The notes: a model not told the origin generated them from the sequence alone. Counted from the stretch's first letter, positions 1-8,911 are shown. The stretch is DNA of 64,000 bases from JALZHR01 sp036388475 (GCA_036388475.1 DASVRT010000074.1:1-64000); one strand, 5' to 3'. Program-made: numbers and translations.

Positions 1-300
1 CGGTAAATATAAAAGGTTCCGGCAAATAACGCTGCAATCGTTAAAATTTTTCTTGACATCGAAGCGAAATCGGCGTAAAAAGTTTGGTATTCGCTTTAAG
101 TGAGAACGAGCAAGAGGTGAGGTCGCGTTGTTTAAAACGTTAATTCATTGTGCCCACGATGCTGTTCTCTAAAATCTCCTTTCGGTGTGAGACGCTCGCC
201 GGCGCGCCGTGTCAATTAACTCATTCAATCGTTAAAACTGAAAATTCATACGGTTAGACCGAAAATGCGCTTTGTCGGACGGTTGATGCAGATTTACCGC
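1..300. other. gene-free left edge
   Basis: I see no convincing gene, RNA or terminator here. The stretch is AT-rich at the left edge and runs into the tandem repeat that starts at 302. It may hold the promoter of the gene at 616 or the tail of something outside the window, but no clear -35/-10 pair stands out. Confidence 0.4.
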
Positions 301-301
301 C

Positions 302-553
302 GATTCGTGCAGGCTCAACGCTGATTCGTGCGGGCTCAACGCTGATTCGTGCAGGCTTAACGACGACCTGCGCAGGCTTAACGGTAACTTGCGCAGGCTT
401 AACGTTGGTTCGCGCAGGCTTAACGGTGATTTGTGCAGGCTTAACGGCGGCTTGCGCAGACGTTCCGGCGATTTGCGCGGGCAAACGGGGATTCGTGCGC
501 GTATTCCGTTGACTTGTGCGGGCGTTCCGGCAGTCTGCGCGGGTGTTCCGGCG
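302..553. repeat. 21-bp tandem repeat, 12 units
   Basis: Twelve units keep an exact 21-bp register from 302 to 553. The first seven are close to gattcgtgcaggcttaacggt. The last five drift, with ggcttaac replaced by variants such as gcgttccgg. Because 21 is a multiple of three and the units contain no stop, several frames on both strands stay open and encode 7-residue repeats. None has a good ribosome binding site or a recognisable fold, so I treat this as non-coding. It lies 63 bp upstream of the gene at 616 and could affect its expression. Confidence 0.85.
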
Positions 554-615
554 TGTAAATGCCGAAGGTCGAACCGAATTTTCACCAATAAAATTGCAAA
601 TAAGGAGATTAAAAG

Positions 616-1278
616 ATGAGAGATATCGAAAGAGAATATTACAAAACTTACGTGCGCGTCCGGGATTTCGGCTTGGAAAATGCGGCGGATTTTCCGAACG
701 GTTCGGCGGGCGCTACAAACTTTCAGATTATCGCCACCGAGCTTCCGAAAGTGGAAGCGTCGGGCGCGTTGCAGGAATCGAATATCGGCAAGGCGGCGAC
801 CGTCTCGAAGAAATCAGCCGCCGTCGAGCTGCGGGCGGATATGCGCGAGATTGCCGAGACGGCGCGCTCCCTGGCGGTTGACAGTCCCGAAATCGGCGCG
901 CTTTTTCTGATGCCGCGCGGCAATAGTTACCAGACTCTGCTGGCGGCGGCGACCGCTTTTTACAATAACTCGGCAGAGTCTGAAGAGGATTTGATTGCTT
1001 ACGGGCTGCCCGCCGCTTTTCGCGCCGATTTGCAAGCCGGCATCACGGCATTGCAGGAAGCAACCGGCGAGCAAAACACGACGAAGGATACGAAAACGGG
1101 CGCGAGCGGCGCGGTTGGCGCGTCGATGAAAATTATGAATCAGTCTTTGCGCCGGCTGCGCGGCATCGTGGTCAACGTCTATCGCAACAATCCGGCAAAG
1201 CTCGCGGCGTGGGCGAGCGCCAGCCACGTCCAGCGACCGGCGAAAAGCGAGAACGAAGAAACGCCGCCGAATCCGTAA
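616..1278 (+). CDS. conserved-looking hypothetical protein
   Basis: I do not recognise this 220-residue protein. It has a good ribosome binding site (aaggag, 602-607, 8 bp before the ATG), codon use like its neighbours, no signal peptide and no membrane segment. The sequence is soluble and mostly helical: an N-terminal stretch starting MRDIEREYYKTY, an Ala-rich middle, and a basic segment (QSLRRLRGIVVNVYRNNPAK) near residue 185 before a polar tail. The upstream 21-bp repeat and the downstream hairpin suggest it is transcribed alone. Its function is unknown. Confidence 0.75.
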   Translation: MRDIEREYYKTYVRVRDFGLENAADFPNGSAGATNFQIIATELPKVEASGALQESNIGKAATVSKKSAAVELRADMREIAETARSLAVDSPEIGALFLMPRGNSYQTLLAAATAFYNNSAESEEDLIAYGLPAAFRADLQAGITALQEATGEQNTTKDTKTGASGAVGASMKIMNQSLRRLRGIVVNVYRNNPAKLAAWASASHVQRPAKSENEETPPNP

Positions 1279-1287
1279 AAAATAAGC

Positions 1288-1369
1288 AAGGTGAAAAAGT
1301 GAAAGCGTGAAAAAGTTTGCGTGATTCTTCTTAAACGCCTTTTTCTCGCCTTTTCACCTTTTCACTTTA
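1288..1369. repeat. inverted repeat of gtgaaaaa words
   Basis: The left arm (1288-1315) repeats the words aaggtgaaaaagtgaaa and gtgaaaaag. The right arm (1336-1369) is the imperfect reverse complement (ctttttctcgccttttcacc). A transcript could fold into a long hairpin just after the stop of the gene at 1278, so it may serve as a terminator. The same word family recurs at 52401-52487. Confidence 0.7.
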
Positions 1370-1575
1370 GCTTTATGTATCACTGACCGAAAAATTACCG
1401 CCGCGCTTGTCGCGGCAACATCACCGCAGTTATAAAAAAATATTGTAAAAATTTGTAAAGAGGCGTATTTTTTATTTGTTACCTATAAACGTTTTTTCAT
1501 CCGGAAAAAATTCTCCAAACGGTTTTTTTCAAAAATTTCGGAGACTTTCGTCTCCATTGGTAAGGAGATTTAGAA

Positions 1576-3090
1576 ATGATGAAGTTTTCGCTTTTGAAAA
1601 TCAGGGGCTGGGCAGCTTTTGCCTTGCTTTTTGCGATTATCGTCACCGCCGCGCCGGTGGTGCGGGCGCAGTATGATTGCGACGTGTCAGCGCCGCCGGA
1701 GGTGCGTACCGGCTCGCTTTCCGCCGCCGACCCGACGCAAACCAGTCGGGTCTTCCGCGACGGTATTCCTTCGAGCTGCACGGGCGGCGTGCCGACGGCA
1801 GCGCCGGTTGCCGGAGCCTACGCCTACGACTCGTATACTTTTACCAATCCGACCGACCTGAACGCCTGCGTGACGGTGTTTTTAGATGCTTCGGGCTGCG
1901 GCGCCGCCAATTCGACGCAGGTTAATGCGTATTCGACCTTTAATCCCGCAAACGTTATGTCGGGTCTGATCGGCAAGCCGGGATTCAGCACGACCGGCTC
2001 CGGGCGATTCGGCTTCCCGGTTGCCGCGGGCGCCAGTTTTACGGTTGTCGTTCACGATGTGGTTAATGAAACGCCGAATACCTTTTGTCCGAATTACACA
2101 ATCAGAGTTACATACAATACGGCTTGCCGACAGGCTGGCTTTGACCGCGACAATACTCCTCCTCCGCCGGTCCCGGCGCTCGCCGATGTGACCGTCTGGC
2201 GACCGTCGGACGGCAGGTGGTACACGAACAGCGTGCACAGCGGAATAAGCTCTATTCAATTCGGCAGCAGCGGCGACCTTACCGCGGCGGGCGATTATAC
2301 AGGCGCCAACGGGTCGGACTACGGCGTCTGGCGTCCGCTCGCCGGCACCTGGTATTACGGCAGAAATAACACGACGCCGGGCACGAATTTTGAAACGATT
2401 CAATTCGGCGCGCCGAGCGATATTCCCGTGCCGGGCGGCGATTACGACGGCGACGGCAAAACCGACATCGCCGTCTGGCGACAGTTAAACGGCACGTGGT
2501 TTGTTCTGCGAAGCTCGACCGCGACTCTCCAGGTTCAGCAATGGGGGCAAATGGGCGACACGCCCGTCTGGGGCGATTACGACGGCGATTTGCAGTCGGA
2601 TTTCGCTCTGGTTCGCAACGTCGGCGGAAATCGTCTCTGGCTGATTCTGCAAAGCAATTTCAATTACGGCTTTGTGCTCGGCTGCCCGACGGCGGCGGCA
2701 AACGGCTCGCCGATTTGTTCCAACGGCGTCGTCTGGGGATTGACGACCGACACGCTCGTGCCCGGCGATTATGACGGCGACGCGCGCACCGACCTTGCCG
2801 TCTGGCGACCGGCTGACGGCACTTGGCATTGGATTAGAAGTTCAAGCAAAACGGTCGGAAATACGGCGGGCGCGACCAGTGCCCAGACTCAATGGGGCGC
2901 GTCCGGCGACATTCCGCAGCCGGCTGATTACGACGGCGACAAGATTATGGACTTTGCCGTTTTCCGCTCGAATCCCGACGCGGCGCAGAACTTCTGGTAT
3001 ATTCGCAACAGCCAGACATCGACTTTATCGGCGATTGAATGGGGACAACAGGGAGACCAGCCTGCCAGTTCGCCCTATAAAATCCAATAG
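1576..3090 (+). CDS. secreted VCBS/FG-GAP repeat protein
   Basis: This 504-residue exported protein has a Sec signal peptide (hydrophobic core about residues 11-27, likely cleavage after VRA at 31). Residues 32-190 form a domain I cannot name, with several Cys. From about 200 to the end there are roughly six copies of a calcium-binding-type repeat with cores such as DYDGDGKTDIAVWR and DYDGDARTDLAVWR, each followed by G-TW-Y and a W/F-G--GD-P motif. Repeats of this kind form beta-propellers that bind Ca2+ through the D-D-D loop. The ATG has a strong binding site (taaggagattt) 8 bp upstream. A second member of the family lies at 13336. The ligand is unknown; an adhesive or extracellular role is inferred from the repeats. 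Confidence 0.85.
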   Translation: MMKFSLLKIRGWAAFALLFAIIVTAAPVVRAQYDCDVSAPPEVRTGSLSAADPTQTSRVFRDGIPSSCTGGVPTAAPVAGAYAYDSYTFTNPTDLNACVTVFLDASGCGAANSTQVNAYSTFNPANVMSGLIGKPGFSTTGSGRFGFPVAAGASFTVVVHDVVNETPNTFCPNYTIRVTYNTACRQAGFDRDNTPPPPVPALADVTVWRPSDGRWYTNSVHSGISSIQFGSSGDLTAAGDYTGANGSDYGVWRPLAGTWYYGRNNTTPGTNFETIQFGAPSDIPVPGGDYDGDGKTDIAVWRQLNGTWFVLRSSTATLQVQQWGQMGDTPVWGDYDGDLQSDFALVRNVGGNRLWLILQSNFNYGFVLGCPTAAANGSPICSNGVVWGLTTDTLVPGDYDGDARTDLAVWRPADGTWHWIRSSSKTVGNTAGATSAQTQWGASGDIPQPADYDGDKIMDFAVFRSNPDAAQNFWYIRNSQTSTLSAIEWGQQGDQPASSPYKIQ

Positions 3091-3119
3091 CTTTTAGCGC
3101 CCGCGGGCTAAACCGGACG

Positions 3120-3152
3120 AAAGGCTTGAGAAATTTCTCAAGCCTTTTTCTT
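3120..3152 (+). terminator. rho-independent terminator
   Basis: The stem aaaggcttgagaaa (3120-3133) is followed directly by its perfect complement (3134-3147), then a T-rich run (tttttcttttt). It lies 30 bp after the stop of the VCBS protein. Confidence 0.85.
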
Positions 3153-3256
3153 TTTCGCGCGCTGCAACCAAATCGAAACCTGACCGCATCTTTTACCGCA
3201 TAACGGACACGGCTTCCCCGGGCGCAAATTTGAAATCTGAAAAGGAAAATTGATTT

Positions 3257-4546
3257 ATGAAGAAGAACGATTTCCTCGATTCGATACAAGTCGCATCGCC
3301 CTGCTCGCAGAATTGGGACGAGATGAGCGGCAATGAAAAGGTGCGTTTCTGCGACCATTGCGCGTTTGAAGTTAATAATCTTTCGGCGCTGAAGCGCAAG
3401 CAGGCGCTGCGCCTGGTGCGCGAGTCGGAAGGCAGAATCTGCGTCCGCTACGTCAAAAATCCCGAAACAAACGCTCCCGTCTTTGCCGAAAAGCTTTATC
3501 AAATCACGCGCCGCGCCGGAATTGCGGCGGGCGTGCTCGGAGCGTCGTTGACGCTTTCGACGCTCGCTTACGCGCAGGGCGAAGCGGTACATCCCGCAGT
3601 GAAAACGCCGGTCGAAGCTTCCGGCGAAAATCAACCGGACAAAGACAAAACCGAAAGCCCGACCGGAACGATTTCGGGAACGGCGACCGACCCGAACGGC
3701 GCGATTGTCGCGAATGTGCCGGTTAAGATTTCAAACGAAAAAACCGGCGAAGCGCGAAACACGACGACCGATGAAAACGGTTTTTATGAATTTAAAAACC
3801 TTTCGCCGGAAACATACAAAATCGTCGCCGAAGCATATGCGGGCTTTGCGGCTTACGAATCTCAGGCAGTTCCGGTTTCCGAAAATGCGGACGTTAAAGT
3901 CGATCTGGCGATGACGCCGAAAAGCGTAACCTTTACGATGGGCATGATCGCGCTCTCTTCCGTGGAATACCGGCAGCCGCTTTTAAAAGCGATTTCAAAC
4001 GAAAATTTTGAAGAAGTAAAAGACCTCATCGCCAAAGGCGCCGACGTCAACGCGAAAGACAAAAATTACGGCGACTCGACCGCGCTGCACATCGCCGTCG
4101 AAAACGGCAATCCGGAAATCGTCAAATATCTGCTCGATATGGGCGCGAAAATCAATGCGCGCGACCGCCAGCGCCGCACGCCTCTGATGTCGATTGACGA
4201 CGACGCGACGCCCGAGCTGGTGCGAATGCTGCTCGACCATCGCGCAAAAGTCAACGCCTTCGACGCCGAAGAAAACACGGCTTTGATTTTCGCCGCGCAA
4301 TACGAGAACGCCGAGATTCTGCGCGTCTTGATTGATGCGGGCGCGCGCCTCAACGCGCAAAATAAAGCAGGCGAAACCGCGCTGATGCTGGCGGCGGAAA
4401 ACGACTATTATGCCAATGTCGAAGCTTTGCTCGACGCGGGCGCGGACGTGCATCTGCGCGATAAAGAAGGCGATACCGCGCTGGATTTGACCGGCGACGA
4501 AAAAATTAAGGACTTACTTAAATCCCATAACGCGAAAGAAAATTAG
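3257..4546 (+). CDS. ankyrin-repeat membrane protein with Cys-rich N-terminus and regulatory-like domain
   Basis: This 429-residue protein is mosaic. Residues 1-75 carry a Cys motif (C-S-Q-N-W-x-x-M then RFCDHC, VNNLS, and a later C) typical of small metal-binding N-terminal modules. A hydrophobic segment follows at about 92-112 and ends in AYAQG, so it is either a membrane anchor or an internal export signal. Residues about 138-215 form a carboxypeptidase-regulatory-like beta-sandwich (GTISGTATDPNG, GFYEFKNLSPETYKI). From about 240 to 425 there are five ankyrin repeats (ADVNAKD, TALHIAVENGNPEIVKYLL, ALMLAAENDYYANVEALLDA). I infer a cytoplasmic Cys-rich head and an external ankyrin tail for protein binding. 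The last codons and the stop lie inside an inverted-repeat arm. Its partner is unknown. Confidence 0.8.
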   Translation: MKKNDFLDSIQVASPCSQNWDEMSGNEKVRFCDHCAFEVNNLSALKRKQALRLVRESEGRICVRYVKNPETNAPVFAEKLYQITRRAGIAAGVLGASLTLSTLAYAQGEAVHPAVKTPVEASGENQPDKDKTESPTGTISGTATDPNGAIVANVPVKISNEKTGEARNTTTDENGFYEFKNLSPETYKIVAEAYAGFAAYESQAVPVSENADVKVDLAMTPKSVTFTMGMIALSSVEYRQPLLKAISNENFEEVKDLIAKGADVNAKDKNYGDSTALHIAVENGNPEIVKYLLDMGAKINARDRQRRTPLMSIDDDATPELVRMLLDHRAKVNAFDAEENTALIFAAQYENAEILRVLIDAGARLNAQNKAGETALMLAAENDYYANVEALLDAGADVHLRDKEGDTALDLTGDEKIKDLLKSHNAKEN

Positions 4547-4745
4547 CCGCGAATAAACACGAAAGCAGCCTGCACAAAACCGTTCGCAGATGAGCGCAGA
4601 TAAACACGGACCGGCAGGCAAAGCCGGCGATTTTGTTATTTCAAATCCGGGATTTCAAATCTATTTCCAATCTGTCTCTATCTGTGTTCATCTGCGGATA
4701 AATTTTCTCAATTCCTGTTTCGTGCTTTTTCGCGGCTAATTTTCT
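4537..4745. repeat. nested inverted repeats between convergent genes
   Basis: The outer arms 4537-4564 and 4718-4745 are 28 bp each and match at 26 positions. Their core is ttagccgcgaa followed by acacgaaa. Inner arms, about 4572-4600 and 4671-4700, use the words cgcagatga, gcgcagata and aacacgga. The outer arms contain the final codons and stops of both flanking convergent genes. A transcript from either side could form a long hairpin, so it may act as a two-way terminator. The ttagccgcgaa word recurs at 54958-55082. Confidence 0.85.
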
Positions 4746-6202
4746 TTTCTCAAAATCAAATCCGCCGTCAGTTTTCCGGAAATCAAAACCAGCGGAATGC
4801 CGCCGCCCGGATGCGTCGCGCCGCCGGCAAAATAGAGATTTTCGATGTTTCGCGCTTTGTTCGGCGGGCGCAGAAAGGCGCTGAAAATCCCGTTTGACGA
4901 GACGCCGTAAATCGAGCCGCGATTGGCGCGATATTTTTTTTCAAAGTCGGCGGGCGTGATGATTTGCTCGAAATCAATCGAATTTTCCAAATCCTTTAAA
5001 CCGAAATCTTCCAGTTTTCCGACAATCAAATCGCGGTAATCGCGCTTTTCTTTTTCCCAGTCCGTCCGCGCGCTCGTGTACGGCGCGTTGATTAAAACAA
5101 ATAAATTTTCGCCTCCTTCGGGCGCTTGAGTTGCGTCGGTTCGCGACGCGGCGCAGACGTAAACGGTCGGATTCGGCGCCGGACGCAAATCTTTGAAAAT
5201 CGCGTCGAACTCCGCGCGATAATCGTCCGAGAAAAAAATGTTGTGATGCGCCAGCTCGGGAAAGCGCTTTTTGGTTCCGAGCAGCAAAACGAAACCGCTC
5301 GACGACGGTTCTAGATTTTCGATTTTTGGGTTTTTCGCTTCCAGCAGATTTCGATAAGTCTCGACGGCGTCGGAATTGGCGATGACGAAATCGCTCTCCA
5401 GCTCGTCGCCGTTTTCGAGCCTCACGCCGACTGCTTTTTTATTGCGGACGAGAATTTTTTCGACTTCGCAACTTGTTCTTACCTGTACGTTTAATTCATT
5501 TGCCAGCCGTGCCAGCGCCCGTGGAATTTCATACATTCCGCCTTTCACGTACCACGCTCCCAGACCGAATTCGACGTAGGGAATCAGCGCGAAAGTCGCC
5601 GGCGTCCGAAAAGGCGACGAGCCGTTATAAGTGGCGAAACGATTGAAAAGCTGCCGTAATTTGGGCGATCCGAAATAGTTTTTAACGTGCGCGTCCAGCG
5701 TTCGCAGCGAAGAAATCGCCAGCAAATCCTTAAGATATTTCGGGCGCAGAAGCTTCGGCAAAGCGTTCAGGCTGTGCGCGAGAAAAGTTTTTTCGGAAAC
5801 CTCGTATTTGCGTTTCGCGTCGGCTAAAAATTTTCTGAAATTTTCGACGTCCGACGGCTCTAATTTTTCGATTTCGCGCTCGGTTTTCGACAGATTTTGC
5901 GAGGCGTCAAAGCGCGTTTTATCCGACCAGAAATAACGGCAAATCGGTTCGAGCGGCAATATTTCGAGATAATCTTCCGGGCGTTTTCCGGCAAAAATGA
6001 AAAGCTCTTCCAGAACGTGGCGCATCGTCAGCAGGCTCGCGCCGGTATCGAATTTATAGCCGCGCGCTTCGACGATATCGACCTTGCCGCCGACCGCCGC
6101 GTTCTTCTCCAAAATCGTCACCGCGAAACCTTTTTTCGCCAGTCGAATCGCGGCGGAAAGCCCGCCTAAGCCGCCGCCGATAATGATTGCATTTTTGCTC
6201 AT
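4736..6202 (-). CDS. CrtI-type phytoene desaturase-like FAD oxidoreductase
   Basis: This 488-residue protein begins with a classic FAD dinucleotide-binding motif (IIIGGGLGGLSAAIRLAKKG, residues 6-25) followed by E-x-GG (NAAVGGKVD). It ends with the C-terminal CrtI signature YFAGGATHPGGGIPLVLISG. The family desaturates or oxidises carotenoid backbones such as phytoene, or related polyisoprenoids, at the membrane surface. The length is normal for CrtI/CrtN/CrtD. No phytoene synthase or other carotenoid gene is nearby, so the substrate cannot be fixed. It is transcribed alone, divergent from the zinc-ribbon gene at 6373. Its final KEN-stop codons lie in a repeat arm. Confidence 0.85.
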   Translation of the reverse strand: MSKNAIIIGGGLGGLSAAIRLAKKGFAVTILEKNAAVGGKVDIVEARGYKFDTGASLLTMRHVLEELFIFAGKRPEDYLEILPLEPICRYFWSDKTRFDASQNLSKTEREIEKLEPSDVENFRKFLADAKRKYEVSEKTFLAHSLNALPKLLRPKYLKDLLAISSLRTLDAHVKNYFGSPKLRQLFNRFATYNGSSPFRTPATFALIPYVEFGLGAWYVKGGMYEIPRALARLANELNVQVRTSCEVEKILVRNKKAVGVRLENGDELESDFVIANSDAVETYRNLLEAKNPKIENLEPSSSGFVLLLGTKKRFPELAHHNIFFSDDYRAEFDAIFKDLRPAPNPTVYVCAASRTDATQAPEGGENLFVLINAPYTSARTDWEKEKRDYRDLIVGKLEDFGLKDLENSIDFEQIITPADFEKKYRANRGSIYGVSSNGIFSAFLRPPNKARNIENLYFAGGATHPGGGIPLVLISGKLTADLILRKEN

Positions 6203-6372
6203 CCGAAAAATTTAAAGGGAAACATTAGGCATTAAGCCTGTATCTCTGTATTCATTCTATATATTATCTTTAAATTTATGCTTTGGATTGGCATTTTTCG
6301 TGCTAAAATCCGTAGAAGATTTTGACCGAAGCTTTCCTGAAACCGAAAAACGGCATCTAACAATTTGAAACT

Positions 6373-7374
6373 ATGAAATTTTGTCCGACCTGCCAGACAC
6401 GATACGACGAAGAGATTCTGCGTTTCTGTACTAAAGACGGAACGCCGCTGGTTGAAGAAAACCAGCCGAATTTTACGGCAATGCCGAGCGAAAGCTCGAT
6501 TGACGATGACGACCTGGGCGAGCAAACCGTTATTAGACGTAACACGCCGAATGTTCCGCCGCCGGTTCCCGACGTTGATGCCGAACGCACGGCGCAGGAA
6601 CGCATCGTCGTGCCGACATCAGAGCCGGTGCGCGCTCAAAGCGCGCCGCCGCCGCAAAATGTGCCGCCGCGGCGAAAGTCGAGCACGGCAGCCGTCGTGC
6701 TGCTGACGCTGCTCGGAACGCTCGCCGTTTTAGGAATCGGTTTCGGCGGCTGGTATCTTTTACAAAATCGCGATTCGGCGGACGCGAACCGTAACGTCAA
6801 CGTCAATACCAACCCTGTCAATCAAAATACGAACGTCAACGCGGATAACTCGCCGGCGAATTTTGACTTTAATATCAATACCAACACGAACGTCAACGTC
6901 AATGCCAATGTCAATGCGAATGTGAAAACGCCGACGCCGACGCCGACCAAAACGCCGACGCCGACGCCGACCAAAACGCCGACGCCCGACGCTAATGCCA
7001 ACGTTAATGTCAACGCTAACGGCGCGAATGTCCGTCCGCCAGCCAGCCCGACGCCCACGCCGACGCCGCGCGTGACGCCGACGCCAAGCCCGCAAAACGT
7101 CAATGCCGGAATGCTGAACAGCCGCGCCGTCAGCCTGCCGAAACCGGCGTATCCGCCGACCGCGCGCCAGATGAACGCTTCCGGCAGAGTGACCGTGCAG
7201 GTGACGATTGACGAGGAAGGAAACGTTCTGTCGGCAAAAGCGCTGAACGGGCACGTGCTTTTGCGCAACCCGGCGGAAGCCGCCGCGCGCCAGTCAAAAT
7301 TCAATCCCGTCCGCGTCGGCGGTCAAGCCGTCCGCGCGACCGGCGTGATTCTCTATAATTTCATCAATCAATAA
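6373..7374 (+). CDS. zinc-ribbon, single-span protein with TonB C-terminal domain
   Basis: This 333-residue protein has four visible parts. Residues 1-30 form a zinc ribbon (CPTC then FCTKDG). Residues 104-125 are a membrane helix (VVLLTLLGTLAVLGIGFGGW). A long low-complexity linker of NVNVNTN repeats and PTPTPTKTPT runs to about residue 250. Residues about 255-333 form a TonB C-terminal domain (PKPAYPPTARQMNASGRVTV, FNPVRVGGQAVRATGVILYN). TonB transmits inner-membrane energy to outer-membrane receptors, and the Pro-rich linker fits crossing the periplasm. The N-terminal zinc ribbon would be cytoplasmic and is not part of classical TonB. No ExbB/ExbD genes are adjacent. The ATG lacks a clear ribosome binding site. 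Confidence 0.85.
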   Translation: MKFCPTCQTRYDEEILRFCTKDGTPLVEENQPNFTAMPSESSIDDDDLGEQTVIRRNTPNVPPPVPDVDAERTAQERIVVPTSEPVRAQSAPPPQNVPPRRKSSTAAVVLLTLLGTLAVLGIGFGGWYLLQNRDSADANRNVNVNTNPVNQNTNVNADNSPANFDFNINTNTNVNVNANVNANVKTPTPTPTKTPTPTPTKTPTPDANANVNVNANGANVRPPASPTPTPTPRVTPTPSPQNVNAGMLNSRAVSLPKPAYPPTARQMNASGRVTVQVTIDEEGNVLSAKALNGHVLLRNPAEAAARQSKFNPVRVGGQAVRATGVILYNFINQ

Positions 7375-7493
7375 AGAAACGCCGATTTACCGGAATAAAT
7401 CAAGATAATTTAAGACGATTCTTTTGCGCGGCGCGCGGCTTCTTCTCTTTTTGCACGAAAGCTATTTGAAGTGGAAGTTCAAGCGGTTTGTCT

Positions 7494-8867
7494 TTATCCC
7501 TGTTTCTCCGCCGTCTCGACGGCGCGGCGCGGGTCAATCACGCCCCAGCCCTGCCGGTCAACCTCGTAATGCGGCAGGCGCTCGGCGGTCGAAATCAAAA
7601 TTCTTTTTATCTGCTGCGGCGTCAGATTCGGATTCGCCTCAAGCATCTGCGCGACGACCGACGAGACAATCGGCGCGGCAAACGACGTTCCGTCAACGTA
7701 TTTGTAATCGCGCGTGATCACGTTTTCCTGCCTGATTTTGAGCGCGATAATCTGGCGAATCATATACGGCGGACGGTCGAGCGCGGCGTCCAGTTCGGCA
7801 TCGACGCTCGCGTTGGTCTCGATAATTTGGTGCAGTTCTTCATCTCTGGCTTTGTCTAATTGTTCGAGCAAGGCGGCTTGCTGCGCGGTCGGCGTATTCG
7901 GCAGAATCGGCGCGGGAATCCAGATTGAAGGCGCAATGATTTCGGGTTTCTGCAAGCCGTCGACGGTCGGACCATACGAGCTGCGATACATTCCGCGCTT
8001 CGAGCGCTTGATCGAATTGTTATCGTCCAGACCGCCGACGGCGATGCAGGACGGCGCGCTGGCGGGCGGAAAAACCGGATGCGCCGCGAGATGACCGGCG
8101 TTGCCGACGGCGCAGACGACCGTGATGCCTTCGCGGACGCATTCTTCGACCGTCTGCGATAAGCTGTCGTGCAGGTAACTCGCCTCAAAATCGCCGCCCG
8201 CCGAGATGTTTACGACGCGCACGCCGTATTTTTCACGGTTCGCTAAAACCCATTCCAGACCGTCCAGAATATTCTGCTCGGTAATACGCCCCGTGCGCGC
8301 CAATTTCACCAGAACGACGTTCGCTTCCGGCGCGATTCCGCGATAGAAACCGTTTGAGAGGCTCCCGTTTCCCGCCGCGACGACCGAGGTCATCATCCCG
8401 TGCCAGCTGGCGACGTCGGCTTGAAACAAGGATGTATCGCCGTCGCCCGTCGCGCTCAGATTGTGGTAAGCCAGAATGCGGTTGCTCGGCGCGGTCAAAT
8501 CGATATGCGGAAAAAATCCCGAATCGAGAAACGCGATGGTGATTCCGCTGCCCGTATATCTTTCGTCGGCGTCGAGCCGAAGCGGCGTCGAAAGCACGTG
8601 CGAGCCGTCCTTCTGCATCGCCGCGTCTTTGATAATCTGCTCTTTGGCGCGTTCAAACAAACGGACGCAGCGCGCGCAGACGGCTTGAAATTCTTCGGTG
8701 TCGGGCGCGTTGGCGCGAATCAGGTTTTGCAAATCTTCTTCCAGCGCGACGAGCGGCACGTATTCGTCTTTCGCCTCGCGCGAGCAAACCGGACAGGCAT
8801 TCGCGCCCGCCGCAATGTCGGATGTCGTCGGATTTCGAGGAAAATCTGAAGTTTCGTGCAGAGTCAT
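7494..8867 (-). CDS. S8 (subtilisin-like) serine peptidase with Cys-pair N-terminus
   Basis: This 457-residue peptidase shows the full subtilase triad: Asp115 in AFLDSGF, His156 in WHGMM, and Ser395 in GTSFAAPIVSSVVAQML, with the oxyanion Asn in VGNAGH. There is no signal peptide. Instead residues about 20-65 hold two Cys pairs (CPVC and CARC), which looks like a zinc ribbon, so the enzyme is probably cytoplasmic or exported by another route. A 55-residue helical insertion (LEQLDKARDEELHQIIETN) sits between the Asn and Ser motifs. It converges with the TonB-like gene. No dedicated inhibitor or substrate gene is adjacent. Confidence 0.9.
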   Translation of the reverse strand: MTLHETSDFPRNPTTSDIAAGANACPVCSREAKDEYVPLVALEEDLQNLIRANAPDTEEFQAVCARCVRLFERAKEQIIKDAAMQKDGSHVLSTPLRLDADERYTGSGITIAFLDSGFFPHIDLTAPSNRILAYHNLSATGDGDTSLFQADVASWHGMMTSVVAAGNGSLSNGFYRGIAPEANVVLVKLARTGRITEQNILDGLEWVLANREKYGVRVVNISAGGDFEASYLHDSLSQTVEECVREGITVVCAVGNAGHLAAHPVFPPASAPSCIAVGGLDDNNSIKRSKRGMYRSSYGPTVDGLQKPEIIAPSIWIPAPILPNTPTAQQAALLEQLDKARDEELHQIIETNASVDAELDAALDRPPYMIRQIIALKIRQENVITRDYKYVDGTSFAAPIVSSVVAQMLEANPNLTPQQIKRILISTAERLPHYEVDRQGWGVIDPRRAVETAEKQG

Positions 8868-8911
8868 TTTAGAGCTTTAAGTTTTTCATAAACAAAAGTT
8901 AAAATCAATCC

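Noticed and set aside
302..553. CRISPR array
   Set aside because: The units are contiguous with no unique spacers and diverge gradually, and no cas gene is present.
232..588. Open frames on both strands through the 21-bp repeat, with heptad repeats such as LSLHESA or VKPAQ
   Set aside because: A stop-free 21-bp unit keeps several frames open automatically. None has a ribosome binding site or a family resemblance.
4736..6202. Carotenoid biosynthesis cluster
   Set aside because: There is no phytoene synthase, cyclase or hydroxylase near either CrtI-like gene.
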